This document shows, in pieces, positions 9,510 to 20,808 of a stretch of 64,000 bases of DNA (position 1 is its first letter; each line of letters starts with the position of its first letter). The notes under the pieces were generated by a model. It saw only the letters and a list, made by a program, of their open reading frames with translations. It did not search any database and was not told the origin of the DNA. Location: positions 2,976,001-3,040,000 of the forward strand of contig JANFOG010000004.1 of NCBI GenBank assembly GCA_024336345.1, read 5' to 3'. Position numbers and translations under genes: made by a program. The stretch comes from Mariannaea sp. PMI_226. Its lineage: Eukaryota > Ascomycota > Sordariomycetes > Hypocreales > Nectriaceae.

Positions 9510-12421
9510 ATGACCGTCTTTGTCTGCTCTCTGTAAGCACATCCTTTTCTCGATATGAACTTTGGTTTTTTTCTCCGCTTCGTATAATCCTGATTTCTCG
9601 AGGTGCCCTCAAGCGGCAACAACGTTGTTGTACCCAAATTTGGGTCCTGACTAATGTGAAAATAGCTTCCTCCCCAAGACCATCCACTTTACTCTTCCCG
9701 GTACGCCTCCCCGAGGTGTCGACCCTTCACGACGTCGTCCAAAACCTAGCAGCTCTGTGCCGAAGCCATCGACAGAGCCTGAGCGTCAACCTAGTCTCTT
9801 CCAGAATCAAGTCGACCTTACTCCCCCCCATACACCCATCGACGAACCCGCTTCTCCCAACCCATATGCCAACGAGGATGGGATTCGTATACAATTCCCG
9901 GGCGCATTCAGCTCAGCTGACGTACAAGAGCTACGTCCATGGGGAATCCACGCAAACCAGCCCAAATCTCGCGCCAATTCGCCTCCACCTGCCGCTCTGG
10001 CTGAGCACAGCCGGACGATCCAGAAGGCCCGTGAATTAGGTCGTCAGGGAGTTATCCAACCCAAATCTCTTGTTAGAAGTGAGAGTCATGATCGAGTTTT
10101 TGCCTCTGCCCATTGGAAAGTCGTAAATGCGGACCAAGGCAATGGTGGCCTTCGAAACGCCGCTGATGCCGCCGCCCGCGACGGCAAGCTGGCGGATTAT
10201 ACCTGGGTGGGCACCTTGGGCATGCCGACCGATGCGCTTGAAGGAACACAGCAAAAGCAGGACATTGAGGACGCATTGGCCACTGAACACAACATGTTGA
10301 CCGTCTTTTGCTCCGATAAAGACTTTGATGGCCACTATACTCACTTCTGCAAGAACATCCTTTGGCCAGTCTTTCATTATCAAATCCCGGATAACCCAAA
10401 GAGTAAAGCGTACGAGGACCACTCATGGAAGTATTATGTCAATATCAACCAGGCCTTTGCCGACCGCATTGTTCAGAACTGGAAGCGCGGAGACGTAATC
10501 TGGATTCACGACTATCACTTGTTGCTGGTTCCTGGCATGATTCGCAAGAAGCTCCCCGATGCCAAGATTGGCTTCTTCCTCCATGTTGCCTTCCCATCGT
10601 CTGAGGTGTTCCGTTGCCTCGCTGTTCGAAACGAACTCCTAGAGGGTATGCTCGGCGCCAATCTGATTGGCTTCCAGATCCACGAATATACGCGCCATTT
10701 CCTGCAAACATGTAGCCGTCTCCTCAACGCAGAAGCCACCCCAGACGGCCTTCAATTGGAGGATCGCTTCGTCAATGTCATTCATCTGCCTATTGGTATC
10801 GATCCTGTTAGCCTTAAAAAACATCTGGCCGATGAGGAGGTATTGAGATGGCTAGAGATCATGAAGGATCGCTACAAGGGCAAGAAGCTGATTGTTGCTC
10901 GGGACAAGCTGGATCATGTTCGTGGCGTACGACAGAAACTCCTCTCGTACGAGCTTTTCTTGAACAAGAACCCCCAATGGCGAGAAAATACCGTCTTGAT
11001 CCAAGTTGCATTGTCTTCGAGCGAGAAAAGCGATCTAGACGCCACAGTATCCGACATTGTTACCCGAGTCAACTCCTCTTGGGCCAACCTCGCCTACCAG
11101 CCAGTGGTTTATCTTAAACAAGATATTGACTATGCTCAATATCTTGCCTTGCTCACTATTGCCGATGCGCTCATGATTACCAGCCAGCGCGAGGGCATGA
11201 ACCTAACCTCGCACGAGTATCTCTTCTGCCAAGATGGCAAGCTCTTCCCTGAGAAGAAGCATGGTTCCTTGATTCTGTCCGAGTTTACTGGAACATCTTC
11301 TTTATTCAACAAGAACGAGTTGTCAGTGAACCCTTGGGACTACCGCCAATGTGCCGACGCGATTAAACAAGCTTTGGAAATGAACGACGACGAGAAGAAG
11401 CAGCGATGGGACAAGCTCTATAATTGTGTGGCGAATCACACCGGCTCTCACTGGTTTAGCGAGTTTCTTTCGCGCCTCGATGTTTTTTATGATGAGCAGC
11501 ACAAGCGTGATCAGACTTCAGTCCCGCGTCTCTCGATCCCAAACGTGTCTACAAAGTATCAGAGCGCTAAGCGTAGGCTCTTTCTCGTCGACTACGAAGG
11601 AACACTAGTTAACTGGGGCCCTGTGAACCAAATCATTCCCGTCAGCCCGCAGAGAACGCTGGATGTACTGAATGATCTGCTCCTGGACGAGCGCAATACC
11701 GTCTACGTCATGTCAGGTCGCCGACCCGAGGAGCTTGACCGAGTCTTTCGACGTGTTCCCAACCTGGGACTGATTGCTGAGAATGGCTGTTTTGTCAAAG
11801 AAGCTGGCGAGGAGAATTGGGTTGAAAGGGCGGATCTAGATCATGTCAAGGACTGGAAAGAGTCCGTGAAGCCAATCATGACGTATTATCTTGAACGGAC
11901 GCCTGGGGCGGAGATTGAAGAGCGCCGTTGCAGCCTCATCTTCCATTACAAGAGTGCCGAAGACTACGAGTCGGCATCGCGCCAGGCTTCGGACTGCTCA
12001 AGTCATGTCAATGACGCATGTGAGGCGCAAAGAGTTCATGCGATCCCTCTTGATGGTTCTATTGCCGTGGAACCTATTGACTGGACTAAGAAGGGCGCGG
12101 CTCGAAAGGTGTTTGAGAATTTGAGAGATCGTATGGGCCCCAATGACGTGCAGAAAGACCCTGTTGACTTCCTTATGGTCATTGGAGATGGCCGAGAAGA
12201 TGAGAAGGTGTTCAAGTGGGCCAACGGGCTCCAAGATGAGGGAGTTGTCAATAATGTTGTTACAGTTAGCCTCGGTAACCGCAACACCGAGGCGACAGCC
12301 ACTGTGACACAAGGCGTCAGTGGTGAGTATTTTCGCGTTGTAATGGTCTTGGAAGCCGGTATTAACATAACAAACTCTAGGTGTTCTCTCCTGTCTCCAG
12401 CGGTTAGCCGCTCTTTCATAA
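9510..12421 (+). CDS. tps3: trehalose synthase complex regulatory subunit, Tps3/Tsl1 type
   Basis: About 906 residues. In yeast Tps3/Tsl1 scaffold the cytosolic complex of Tps1 (trehalose-6-phosphate synthase) and Tps2 (phosphatase). Three exons: 9510-9532 (only 23 bases, MTVFVCSL, then FLPKTIHFTLPG after splicing, a start typical of this family), 9666-12322 and 12381-12421; introns of 133 bp (GTAAGC, CTAAT, ATAG) and 58 bp (GTGAGT, CTAG). The synthase-like GT20 domain covers residues about 130-600, with VIWIHDYHLLLVPGMIR, GFFLHVAFPSSEVFRCL, KLDHVRGVRQKLLSYE and SQREGMNLTSHEY. The phosphatase-like HAD domain starts near residue 645; its first motif reads FLVDYEGTL, so the second Asp of the phosphatase motif DxD is Glu. 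That favours a regulatory rather than catalytic phosphatase subunit. The short last exon restores a C-terminus (GVLSCLQRLAALS) that would otherwise be replaced by intron-derived residues. Confidence 0.9.
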
Positions 12422-14301
12422 TCGTGGGATTTGCGCTGACTCTCACGTCTGAGCCTGCGATGAGTAGCCAGAAGCTAAACGGCGTCAATGAGATAGAACG
12501 TTTGAGATTCAGCGCAAACTGAATTAGAACGAAAGGAACACTTGACCCGATTTGATCACCCAAGAGTCTCACGCCAACAGTTTTGCGAAATATACGCCAA
12601 TCAACCTATTATTGGTTCGCTCTCTGTGAAGTAGTGCTGAGACCAAGGCCAAATGAATTCGCTCAAGAGGAGGGATAAGAGGACAACACAGACTTTCGAA
12701 TTTAGGACGGATCTCTCTCTTGAAACATCTCGACTTGCACAAGTACCACACTCTCTACTTACTAACTTCCCCTCTTCACTCCACGCATCTAAATTTTCGA
12801 TATCATTCGTTTTCCTGTGTTATATATATATATTCATGATGGTTTTGTATTTTGAGGGTGGAATGAAGAATGAATGACTGGATGGAATGGAAGAGATGAA
12901 AAAAAAGAGAAGCTTTCCGAGAAGGAGGGCAAAGCCCACGCGACAAAGGCACAGGAGTTTTCATTTGTATTAGCAATGCAGTTTTTTATGGTAGCGACAA
13001 GTGATATGAGATTCCAAAAGTTCTATCAGACATGGAATAACGTGTTACCGGAAGGGTTTGGTAAAGATAGACGGGAGTTTTATTGTATCCATTCTTGAGG
13101 CAACTGATTGGATACAATATGATTAGACACATTTTATATATTATTTGGGCCTTGTGTATATAATATTTGCCTATTATGCGTGGTCCATGCTGCGTGAGCC
13201 GCATCCTTCCGTGCCCGGGCGACGAGGTTATCAATATGGACTCGGCATTTTTCAACAGAAGTACTTTATTTTCTACTCATAAGCAGCCGGTTGGGCCGGA
13301 GGATCCACAAGAGTGGCGATGAGCCCAGCGTGTGAAGAGTCTTGTTTGATCATGAAGAAAGAAGATTTTTTTTTCTTTGAAAAGGAGGGTGAGCGAGTGT
13401 CTTAGGGCTGACAGGTTGCTCGCAGTATGATGATTGTGCTGTGGTAAACCAGAGATTGGGCAGATAAGGACCTATGTGTATGGGATGCAGGATGACATCA
13501 AGGGCCAACGCCAAAGCATGAAGCTGGAGCTTGAAAAGAGCTGGGGAAATAAAAAGTCGCCGGGCGGGTGTTCTGTAGCTAATGCGAGGGTCGCTATCTA
13601 TAGCGGCTAAAAGCTACCTCGAGAGGGGGAGGGAAAGAGAGAGAAAGAAAGATGAAGACAGCCAATGGGGGAGCTGCGGAACCTGATGTCAGCAGCCCAG
13701 CTCAGTGGCCATTCAGTCAGTCGGTGTGCTATGGAGCCTACCTTGGGTACCAAGGTACGCAAAGTACCTGCTGATGGGACTGGTAGGTACCTTTGTCGGC
13801 ACTTCACTGACACCCTACCGGCAGGTACATGTAGGTAAAGGTACGTAGTATGTAGGGGAAGCTGTCAGGCCAGGTCAGGCAGGTCAGGGCATTTTGACAG
13901 GCACAACGATGCTGCGAATGGGACGTAAGAGCCCCGCTCCCTAAAACCGCAATATGTCAGTTTAGTGCATCAGCATCTAAAAAAAAAAAGCACCTCCCAA
14001 ACTCCATGAACCCACCTCACCGCGGGGCTGTCAGCCCGACATCGGCGGACGACGCAAAGACGCAAGTGGCTTTTGTGCTGAGTCAAGCTTTAGAGCAGGA
14101 CAGCATGAAATCTTGCGGTCAAGATTGAGTTTCTCTCGTGTTTCTTTCTTGGTTTGGAACCTGTACTCTCTTCCTCCTTCTCTATTGCTATTCCTTGTTT
14201 ACTCATTGAAACGGATAGTCGCTGGTGCAGCCCAATTGCTCCTCAATAACCACTCCTCCCATCACATCATTACCGTCACAAAAGAAAACAAGAAAAGAAA
14301 A
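12422..14301. other. intergenic, downstream of tps3 and promoter of BCAT gene
   Basis: No gene seen. Holds an A/T-rich part (12800-13160), a purine-rich patch with GAAAGAGAGAGAAAG at about 13630, an AGGTA/TACCT cluster at 13740-13850, and CT-rich leader sequence just before 14302. Confidence 0.5.
13740..13850. promoter_or_regulatory. AGGTA/TACCT cluster upstream of BCAT gene
   Basis: Eight or so copies of TACCT/AGGTA in about 110 bases, including the palindromic taccttgggtaccaaggta and ggtaggtacctt, 450-560 bases upstream of the aminotransferase start. Regulatory role inferred only from density and position. Confidence 0.45.
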
Positions 14302-15542
14302 ATGACTGTCTTCCCTCCCCCTCCTGTCAACACCATCGACTGGTCCAACGTGGGCTTCAAGGTTCGCGAAGGTAAACATAGATCCCCTCCTCCCGGCAGT
14401 GCCGCAGCTCGGGTTTCTAAACCATACGCATATCGAGTTTGCATAACTGACTTACAATTCTCCTCCTAGTCAACGGCCACATCGAGTCCACCTACACCAA
14501 GACCACTGGAAAATGGTCTCCCCTTCGATTCGTTGCCGACCCCTTCATGCGCATTCACGGAATGGCGCCTGCTCTTAACTATGGTCAGCAGTGTTATGAG
14601 GGCCTCAAGGCTTTCCGCACTCCCAACGATGAGGGCATCACCATCTTTCGCCCCGACCGTAACGCCGTCCGTCTGCAGCACTCCGCCGAGGTAGTTTCCA
14701 TGCCCAAGGTCCCTGTTGATATGTTCCTTGATGCTTGCCGAGCTGCTGTCGCCCTGAACGCCGAGTTCGTGCCTCCCCATGAGACTGGCGCTGCTCTCTA
14801 CATTCGACCTCAGATCTACGGCTCCAGTGCTCAGCTGGGTCTGTCTCCCCCCGAGGAATACACCTTCTGTGTCTTCGCTATCCCTACCGGCGTCTACCAC
14901 GGCTCCCACCCAGTCAAGGCTCTGATTCTCGAGGAGTTCGATCGGGCCGCTCCCCACGGTACTGGACACGCCAAGGTCGGTGGTAACTATGCGCCTGTCC
15001 TGCGATGGAGCGACAAGGCTCGTGAGGAGGGCTTCGGCATCACTCTGCACCTCGACAGCGCCCGACATGAGGAGGTCGACGAGTTCAGCACCAGCGGATT
15101 CATTGGTGCCCTTGTAAATGGCGACGACGTCACTCTCGTTGTCCCCGATTCCCACTGCGTCATTGACAGTGTCACCAGTGATAGCATTCAGGAGCTTGGC
15201 CGCAGCTTCGGCTGGAAGGTTGAGAAGCGACCCATCAAGTATGAGGAGCTACCCAACTTTAAGGAGGTCATGGCTGCTGGAACTGCTGCCGCTCTGGTCC
15301 CCATCCGCTCCATCACCCGCCGCCACAACGGCACTGAGAAGACTTCCGAGTACATCCCTGCTAGCCAGGAGGAAGCTGGTCCCATCTGCAGCAAGCTGCT
15401 GACCACCCTACAGAGTATTCAGCTCGGCAAGCTTCAGGATCAGTTCAACTGGCGCTTCAACGTCAGCGAGGCCGACAAGAACGTTGCTGGTGTTACAAAT
15501 GGCCTAAACGGCGATGCCCAGACTGTTGATCAGATGGACTAA
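14302..15542 (+). CDS. branched-chain amino acid aminotransferase family protein
   Basis: PLP-dependent class IV (fold type IV) aminotransferase, 380 residues, acting in the family on branched-chain amino acids and their keto acids. Two exons: 14302-14371 and 14470-15542, with a 98 bp intron (GTAAAC, CTCCTAG acceptor). Visible signatures: NYGQQCYEGLKAFR (residues about 60-73), the likely PLP lysine K192 in HAKVGGNYAP, VDEFSTSGFIGAL near 225, and VMAAGTAAALVPI, the second phosphate-binding region. The N-terminus MTVFPPPPVNTIDWSNVGFK lacks the basic amphipathic form of a mitochondrial presequence, so a cytosolic isoform is likely. Fungi usually have several BCAT paralogues, some tied to secondary metabolism (ToxF-like); nothing adjacent suggests a metabolite cluster here. 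It is convergent with the HsbA-like gene, with about 400 bases between stop codons. Confidence 0.9.
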
Positions 15543-15939
15543 GTAATGATGGGAATAGATAAGGGACAAACTAAAAACAAAAAGAAATAAACAAGAAAAG
15601 AAAACGTCTTTGGAGAAATGTGAGCCAGAGGCGGATGTGTTGGATTATACCTGGGGGAGTTGTACGAGCAAGGGCGAAAGGGAGTCGGAATACAGATGCT
15701 AAAAATATGTAAATCGAATTCACTGATTGAACTGAACCAAATTTGATAAAAACTAAAAAGATTATGCAGAATTATCCAAACGAGTCTCTTTATTATGTGA
15801 CTGTAGTCAAGTCAAGTAAAGTATGTACATGAATTATGAAGATCTATCGTGCTTATGGTTTAGTCGCCCGCCCATTTGGTTTCCCATTAAATAAGACGGC
15901 CCCATGTTCGTTTTCCCATTACGTCCTGTCATATGAAAT
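15543..15939. other. convergent 3' intergenic
   Basis: A/T-rich spacer between two convergent genes, expected to hold both 3' untranslated regions and polyadenylation signals. No gene seen. Confidence 0.6.
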
Positions 15940-16482
15940 CTAGGCAAAAAAGTGCCGAGGCAACTTCTTAAACAGCTTATACTTGCTGATTGCATTGTCA
16001 AACGAATCCGAAATAGGTTTAACCAGGCCCTTTGCCGTCTCTTGCAGCGCCGCCGGAACCTTTTCAATGACAGCCGCAGAGAAATCGTCCGTAGCGTCCT
16101 TTTGAAGGTGAAGGTTGAGGAGAATGATGGGACTCAGGAGCAGCCTGTCAAACTTGTGCTTGGCATTGATAATGGTGGTGAGGGTGCTGTTGACGACAGT
16201 TGAGAGGGATTGAGTCGCGCCAGCAACCTGCAGGGCCTCGGCGAAGGTGAGGTTGGCTGAGGCTTGGGCTACTTCGGTGCCGTTCTTGATCTCGATGAGC
16301 AATTGGGTGGACCTGACAATGATAGGAGCAGTGCCCAGAATGAGGCCATCCCATGAGGCGACGGTCTTGTTGAGGGCCTTGGTTGCGTTGGAGATGGCGT
16401 CCATGGCACTAACGATGCTGGCACCGGAGGCGGCGGCTGTCGTAGCCAGGCCAGCGAAGGCGAGGGCTTTGGAAAGAAGCAT
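15940..16482 (-). CDS. HsbA-like secreted cell wall protein
   Basis: Intronless, 180 residues, secreted: the start MLLSKALAFAGLATTAAASG is a clean signal peptide. The mature part is a helical, Ala/Thr/Ser-rich protein with four or so N-glycosylation sequons (NAT, NKT, NGT, NLT) and no cysteines, and it resembles the hydrophobic surface-binding protein A / cell wall galactomannoprotein family (about 120-residue helical domain containing INAKHKFD and further on VPAALQETAKGL). Family members bind hydrophobic surfaces and can recruit cutinase-like enzymes. A TATA-like element lies about 50 bases before the ATG. Assignment is from composition, length and pattern; a different small helical wall protein is possible. 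Confidence 0.75.
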   Translation of the reverse strand: MLLSKALAFAGLATTAAASGASIVSAMDAISNATKALNKTVASWDGLILGTAPIIVRSTQLLIEIKNGTEVAQASANLTFAEALQVAGATQSLSTVVNSTLTTIINAKHKFDRLLLSPIILLNLHLQKDATDDFSAAVIEKVPAALQETAKGLVKPISDSFDNAISKYKLFKKLPRHFFA

Positions 16483-16530
16483 TGTGCAATTTTCTTTGTG
16501 TGTATATGTATGAATGGACCTTGGGGGAGG

Positions 16531-16543
16531 TGTATATATATAC
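16531..16543 (-). promoter_or_regulatory. TATA-like element of HsbA-like gene
   Basis: The alternating TA run tgtatatatatac ends about 49 bases upstream of the ATG at 16482 on the minus strand, a plausible TATA box with a short leader. Confidence 0.5.
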
Positions 16544-18081
16544 AGAGGTGGGATCTCTGAAGATTATCCCAGATATTTGCAAACGATTGACTGAACGGGA
16601 ACCTCTTCGAATGGATTCAAACGCATGGCAACTCCTGCACATCTATATAAGTCCTTCTTCACCTATTTACACATGAATATTTTCTTCCAGTTTCCTCTCG
16701 GCATCTTTTTTTTCATCTGTGGAGCTGCGTAATCCTCGTTCGTACCCATTCCAAGGTTGTGGCGTCAACAGAAGAGTGAATTGAACGATAATCGCCTCCG
16801 CAACTACACCCAATCAGGCACACATCCCGAGATGCTCGCCAGAGTTCCGTATTACTTTAAGTACGGCAGGGACATGCCTCGAATGCAAAGGGAATTACGA
16901 AGGGGAGAGAAAAAAAGCCTCGTACGTAAGATTCTGTCCATCTTTGTCCCGATCTTGATGCATGTTGGCTGTATTGAGGTTGTAGGAAAGGAATCGCCAA
17001 GGCTGACTGGTTGAGGCGGGGGGAATATGGGGGAGCGGAGACGACTAGGGGGGGTTGGAGGGAGGGGGATAAACTGGGGGAATCTGGGGAAAGGTGAACC
17101 GCGGTCTGTGTGGAGGATTTTACATGTGAGGATTAAAGAGTCAGAGCTTGCTTATGTGGATACTGGGGAGAAGGGAAAAGAGAACTCACTGCAACCATAT
17201 CGAGGTTTCGTGTAAGAGCGTTTGGTGGAAGGGTGTGATTTGGGTGCCCACTGTGGTGTTGAGTGTGGTGTAGAGTGCCGCCAGATCTTCCCAGCTCACA
17301 CCCACAAGTACAACCGATGGAGGGTTGATTAAAATGAAAGGAACCCACGACTAGGCAGAAAGAAAGGATATCCTTACATTTATCCTACCCGTCGAGATAG
17401 TGTTTGCTCTCTCTCCTTCATTAAACTCGGACCGAAGCCTGTCGTTTTTTTCTCCCTTTCTTGTTGGTTTTTGCTCTCTCCCAGTCCTTCCACAGTGCCC
17501 GTTCAGAGACGGCCCATCGCATCCGTCTTGTGCTTCCGTAGGCTTTATCGAATCGAAACGAAAAGGCAACTTGCATCTTTTTCTGCCGCTCTCGTGGGTC
17601 AGCTTCGGAGATGGAAGAGGAAATTTTTTTTCTTTCTTCTTCTCCCTTCTACTGTTTGTTCGGGGGAGGGGGAGCACGAACGAGGCACCGTGGTGTAACA
17701 GTCGGCATTTCTGAGCTGTGGGAAATAAAGGTTGTAGGGCCCTCCCTATACACCGCCCTCGAGAGATTAGAAACAAAAACCCATGAACAAGAGTTATTTG
17801 CGTGAGGTTTAAAATGCGAGCGTCGACAATCTGAAAATCAAAGAAGAGCGAAAAGCCCATCTCTCTTCGAACGCTAGTATAAGTCCATGTCAAGTTGGAG
17901 AGTATGTGCTTGTGATATAGGAGCCAGCCTGAGCCTTGTCCCTATCACACAAACAGTACCACCCCCATCATTTCTACAAGCCAAAAGATCTATTTTATCT
18001 TGTTTAAAAAAGAAAAAGAAAGAAAGAAGAGGGGGGTAAGGGGCTAACAGCATCGAAAACGATCAATCGCATCGCTCAGCC
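16544..18081. other. divergent intergenic region
   Basis: Between the HsbA-like gene (minus) and the Cys-rich gene at 18082 (plus). Contains G-rich (17010-17100) and CT-rich (17400-17660) low-complexity patches and a GAAAGAAAGAA run just before 18040. A 180-codon minus-strand frame at 17351-17893 has no recognisable features and runs through the CT-rich patch, so it is not called. Confidence 0.5.
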
Positions 18082-18474
18082 ATGTGCACATACTCCTTCC
18101 AACAAGTAGTGTGCTCCTGCGCCAAGGGCGTCGACTGCCCTCAAATGTCCCGCGGCCGAGCCGTGATCGGGGGGGAAGTCTTCCACCACGTCGGTCTCTT
18201 CTTCCCCATCGACGACCTGGGGGCAGCGTGCGATTACCAGAGGCGGCTGCACGGCCGCCACGCACGGCCGACTATGACCTGCCCGCGGTACAACTTTGAC
18301 GAGAAGAGGGTCATCAAGGGGAGTTACAAGAAGAGCGACCTGGCTTGCGTCAAGTGTGCCGAGACCTGCGCGCCGCCAAGCATGAGCTGGCAGGCTCCTG
18401 GACCGGATAGAGGAAGGGTAAATGGGGAAAAGGACGGAGAGAAGGAGAGGGAGAGGGAAATGAATGCGAGATGA
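18082..18474 (+). CDS. small Cys-rich protein of unknown function
   Basis: Single-exon frame of 130 residues starting MCTYSFQQVVCSCAKGVDC. Not recognised. It has about ten cysteines, spaced C-x8-C-x-C-x5-C at the start, a central CDYQRRLHGRH and TCPRYNFDEK, and a C-terminal CVKCAETCAPP, which together suggest a small metal-binding or disulfide-linked domain. The tail (from about residue 105) is highly charged, Glu/Lys/Arg-rich and probably disordered. There is no signal peptide, so an intracellular zinc-binding protein is more likely than a secreted one. The Cys pattern gives structure to the frame that a random ORF would not have, which is why I call it. Product and role unknown. Confidence 0.55.
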   Translation: MCTYSFQQVVCSCAKGVDCPQMSRGRAVIGGEVFHHVGLFFPIDDLGAACDYQRRLHGRHARPTMTCPRYNFDEKRVIKGSYKKSDLACVKCAETCAPPSMSWQAPGPDRGRVNGEKDGEKEREREMNAR

Positions 18475-18989
18475 AAGGAGCAGCTGAGATTGGGTTTTGG
18501 GGGGAAGAGTGTGTAAGAAGGAAGGTGACATTATTATAGTATACGAGACAGTATTGCCAGCATTATTATCGCTGTCGTGGCCAGAGGGCCCTCGTATCTT
18601 TGGATATCTTTATATCACTGTTGTTCACTTTCAGTTCCCATGTATAGATCTTAGCTTAATCGACTCATCTCCGATTCGGCCCCACCGCCGATACGGAGTG
18701 GAGTCGACCAGCCGGACATTGATGCCGAGAGGGTCCGGCCTGGTTGAAGAATAAGTTTTGTTCCTGCATCTCACTATGCGTTACTAAAACAGGGCGCCTT
18801 TAAATTCCCATTTTGATGAAGGACTTCACTGAAAACGAAAAAGGGGCGAGTGAAAACTCAGTACAGAACATAGAATAAGTTGGTCACGGAGCTAGAATTG
18901 CGGTCTGGAAGTTGATTACTGTCTTGTGACAAGGAAACTTGTGCTATGGTCTGCCGTCTTAACCTAATATGCTATCAAATTCATTTTGT
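18475..18989. other. convergent 3' intergenic
   Basis: Spacer between the Cys-rich gene and the amidoligase gene on the opposite strand. No gene seen. Confidence 0.55.
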
Positions 18990-20363
18990 TCAGTGCGTAT
19001 CCCGAAAACTAGAGAGAATATCAGCACCCTCATACATATCCTCGTCAAAATCCCCCCTCTCATCCACCATCAACATCGCTCCCCCAGGTCTGCCCCGTGT
19101 CTCTCGAGTCAGAAGAAGGTCGTCGTCGAGGAAAGCGATATCTCCAGCTTCGTACGACTTGATGTGCTTCCTCCAGGCAGGTATCCGATGCTCGAGTTTC
19201 AGAACCTTACGCAGGATGAGCTCCCAAGCTGGGGTTGTGGTGGCACTTGCCTCGCGGTCGAGAGTATGGCGGATGTCTTTGTAGCACGCCATGAAATCGT
19301 TGCCTTCTTTGAGCGCGATGCCGGTTAGTTTGCATAAGATTTCTACCCAGTGCTTTATGAGATCTTTGTCGAAGCTCATCTGAAGATATCTAAACTCAAT
19401 AGTCGACTCCTTGCTCGCACATTCTTCCATCGGCTCGCGACGCATTCCCTCGTTGTCCCGGAGCGAGATGGCCATGCCGATCCGCCTGGCTTCGTGGTTC
19501 ATAATAAGATCCGCAAGATTATCAAGCGAGGAGGCATTCCAGATTCGATCGAGCAGCTTTGTGAACAAACCTGGCTCACAGAATTCCGACGGTGAGATTT
19601 GGGGAAGGGCTAGTGTCATTTCCCGTAGAGCACTATAGTCTTCTTCTGACATGTGGAAACTATCGGACGGTTTCGCTTCGGTCAAAGTCATGTTGGATTT
19701 ACGGTGAATGGGCCAAGCATACATACTGTCACGTCTTCCGGGGGCGGTCAAGTTGCGAAGAAGCGCGTCCTCTAGGGCTGTTACAAGGACAACCATCTTC
19801 TTGGCAAAATCCAGAGTCAATCCAGTCGGGAGACCAATGTGGACGTGGAGGCCACAGGACTGATCCGCTGTGATGTCAACATCCATGTTTCTCAGAGCAG
19901 TCAGAACTTCGCTCAACGCAGGCATACCTTTCCGCAACTCAGCTGTGTCAAAGATGGGCGTGGTGATTTCAATGTGAGGCCAGCTCCGTTCCCTGTTGAC
20001 CTCTGCAAGATATGGTTCGTGTAGGATCTCGTCTTGGATTAGACATACATTGCTCCAGAATTTGGTCCCTGGGCGGATACTGACCTGCTCCGGCCATTCG
20101 GACGTCATGTGTATTGGGGATTTGCACTGGCCCGAGGGCTCAAACATACAAGTCGCGCATCCTTCAGAGCTGTGATGACCGTCATAGTTTACTTGACCCT
20201 GATAGGCACTCGGAAGCAGTTTGGTGGCCAAGGTCAAGTGTTGTGCCACCGCTCTCCTTGTCAGCACCCTCCGGCCAAGGCCTTTGGGGGCATTTGGTGG
20301 CGGCTTAGCCATGAATTCTAGCTCAACGCCCCATGTTATTTCTGGGAACGGGAGGGGAGGCAT
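18990..20363 (-). CDS. amidoligase_2-type enzyme
   Basis: Intronless, 457 residues. It shows the signatures of the fungal amidoligase family in the COOH-NH2 ligase (glutamine synthetase / gamma-glutamylcysteine synthetase-like) superfamily: GVELEF at residues 12-17 (acidic metal-binding residues), HIEITTPIF near 128, DQSCGLHVHIGLP near 165-178, and TIEFRYLQM near 345. Such enzymes use ATP to join a carboxyl to an amine; for the superfamily, roles in peptide modification and metabolite assembly have been proposed, and substrates of the fungal forms are not known to me. No signal peptide and no transmembrane segment, so it is probably cytosolic. The ATG at 20363 begins MPPLPFPEITWGVELEF, placing the first motif at the usual N-terminal position. 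A gene for a small secreted Cys-rich peptide lies 445 bases upstream on the same strand. Confidence 0.85.
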   Translation of the reverse strand: MPPLPFPEITWGVELEFMAKPPPNAPKGLGRRVLTRRAVAQHLTLATKLLPSAYQGQVNYDGHHSSEGCATCMFEPSGQCKSPIHMTSEWPEQVSIRPGTKFWSNVCLIQDEILHEPYLAEVNRERSWPHIEITTPIFDTAELRKGMPALSEVLTALRNMDVDITADQSCGLHVHIGLPTGLTLDFAKKMVVLVTALEDALLRNLTAPGRRDSMYAWPIHRKSNMTLTEAKPSDSFHMSEEDYSALREMTLALPQISPSEFCEPGLFTKLLDRIWNASSLDNLADLIMNHEARRIGMAISLRDNEGMRREPMEECASKESTIEFRYLQMSFDKDLIKHWVEILCKLTGIALKEGNDFMACYKDIRHTLDREASATTTPAWELILRKVLKLEHRIPAWRKHIKSYEAGDIAFLDDDLLLTRETRGRPGGAMLMVDERGDFDEDMYEGADILSSFRDTH

Positions 20364-20808
20364 GCTGTTGGGCTGTATTTCAAGCTGGGTGGGTCATAGG
20401 CGGTACAGAGCCTTCAATCAGATCTTGGTTGCTGTGCAAAGCTCTCAAGTTGGCTATAATGACAGTTTAAGGCATCCTTCATTTTACATGAATTCATCAC
20501 TATTATATACTTACGCAAATTACCTCTACCGGTGAACAAGCAACCAATGTGTTTTTATGAATACTCATCACAACTGTTCCCAGAAACCAACAGTAGCCCA
20601 TCACTCACCGTTGTTCAAAGTTGGGCATCTTGTGGGCAACATGATGTTTTTATGGTGGAACAACAGGAACAATAGAATTTAGTGTTCATAGAACATATAG
20701 GGCTGAGGAGAACATTTCATGCACGGCTTGTGCTCTGTGAATAATGGATACCTATTCTTAATAACGTCAAAGAGAGGCTTCAAAGGGAGGCACGTTCTGC
20801 AGAGGGAG
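20364..20808. other. spacer between amidoligase and secreted-peptide gene
   Basis: Presumed amidoligase promoter and 3' end of the peptide gene. No coding potential seen. Confidence 0.5.

Noticed and set aside
17351..17893. 180-codon minus-strand frame with ATG
   Set aside because: Crosses a CT-rich patch giving RREKKKEKK-type sequence; no homology signal; lies in the promoter region between two divergent genes.
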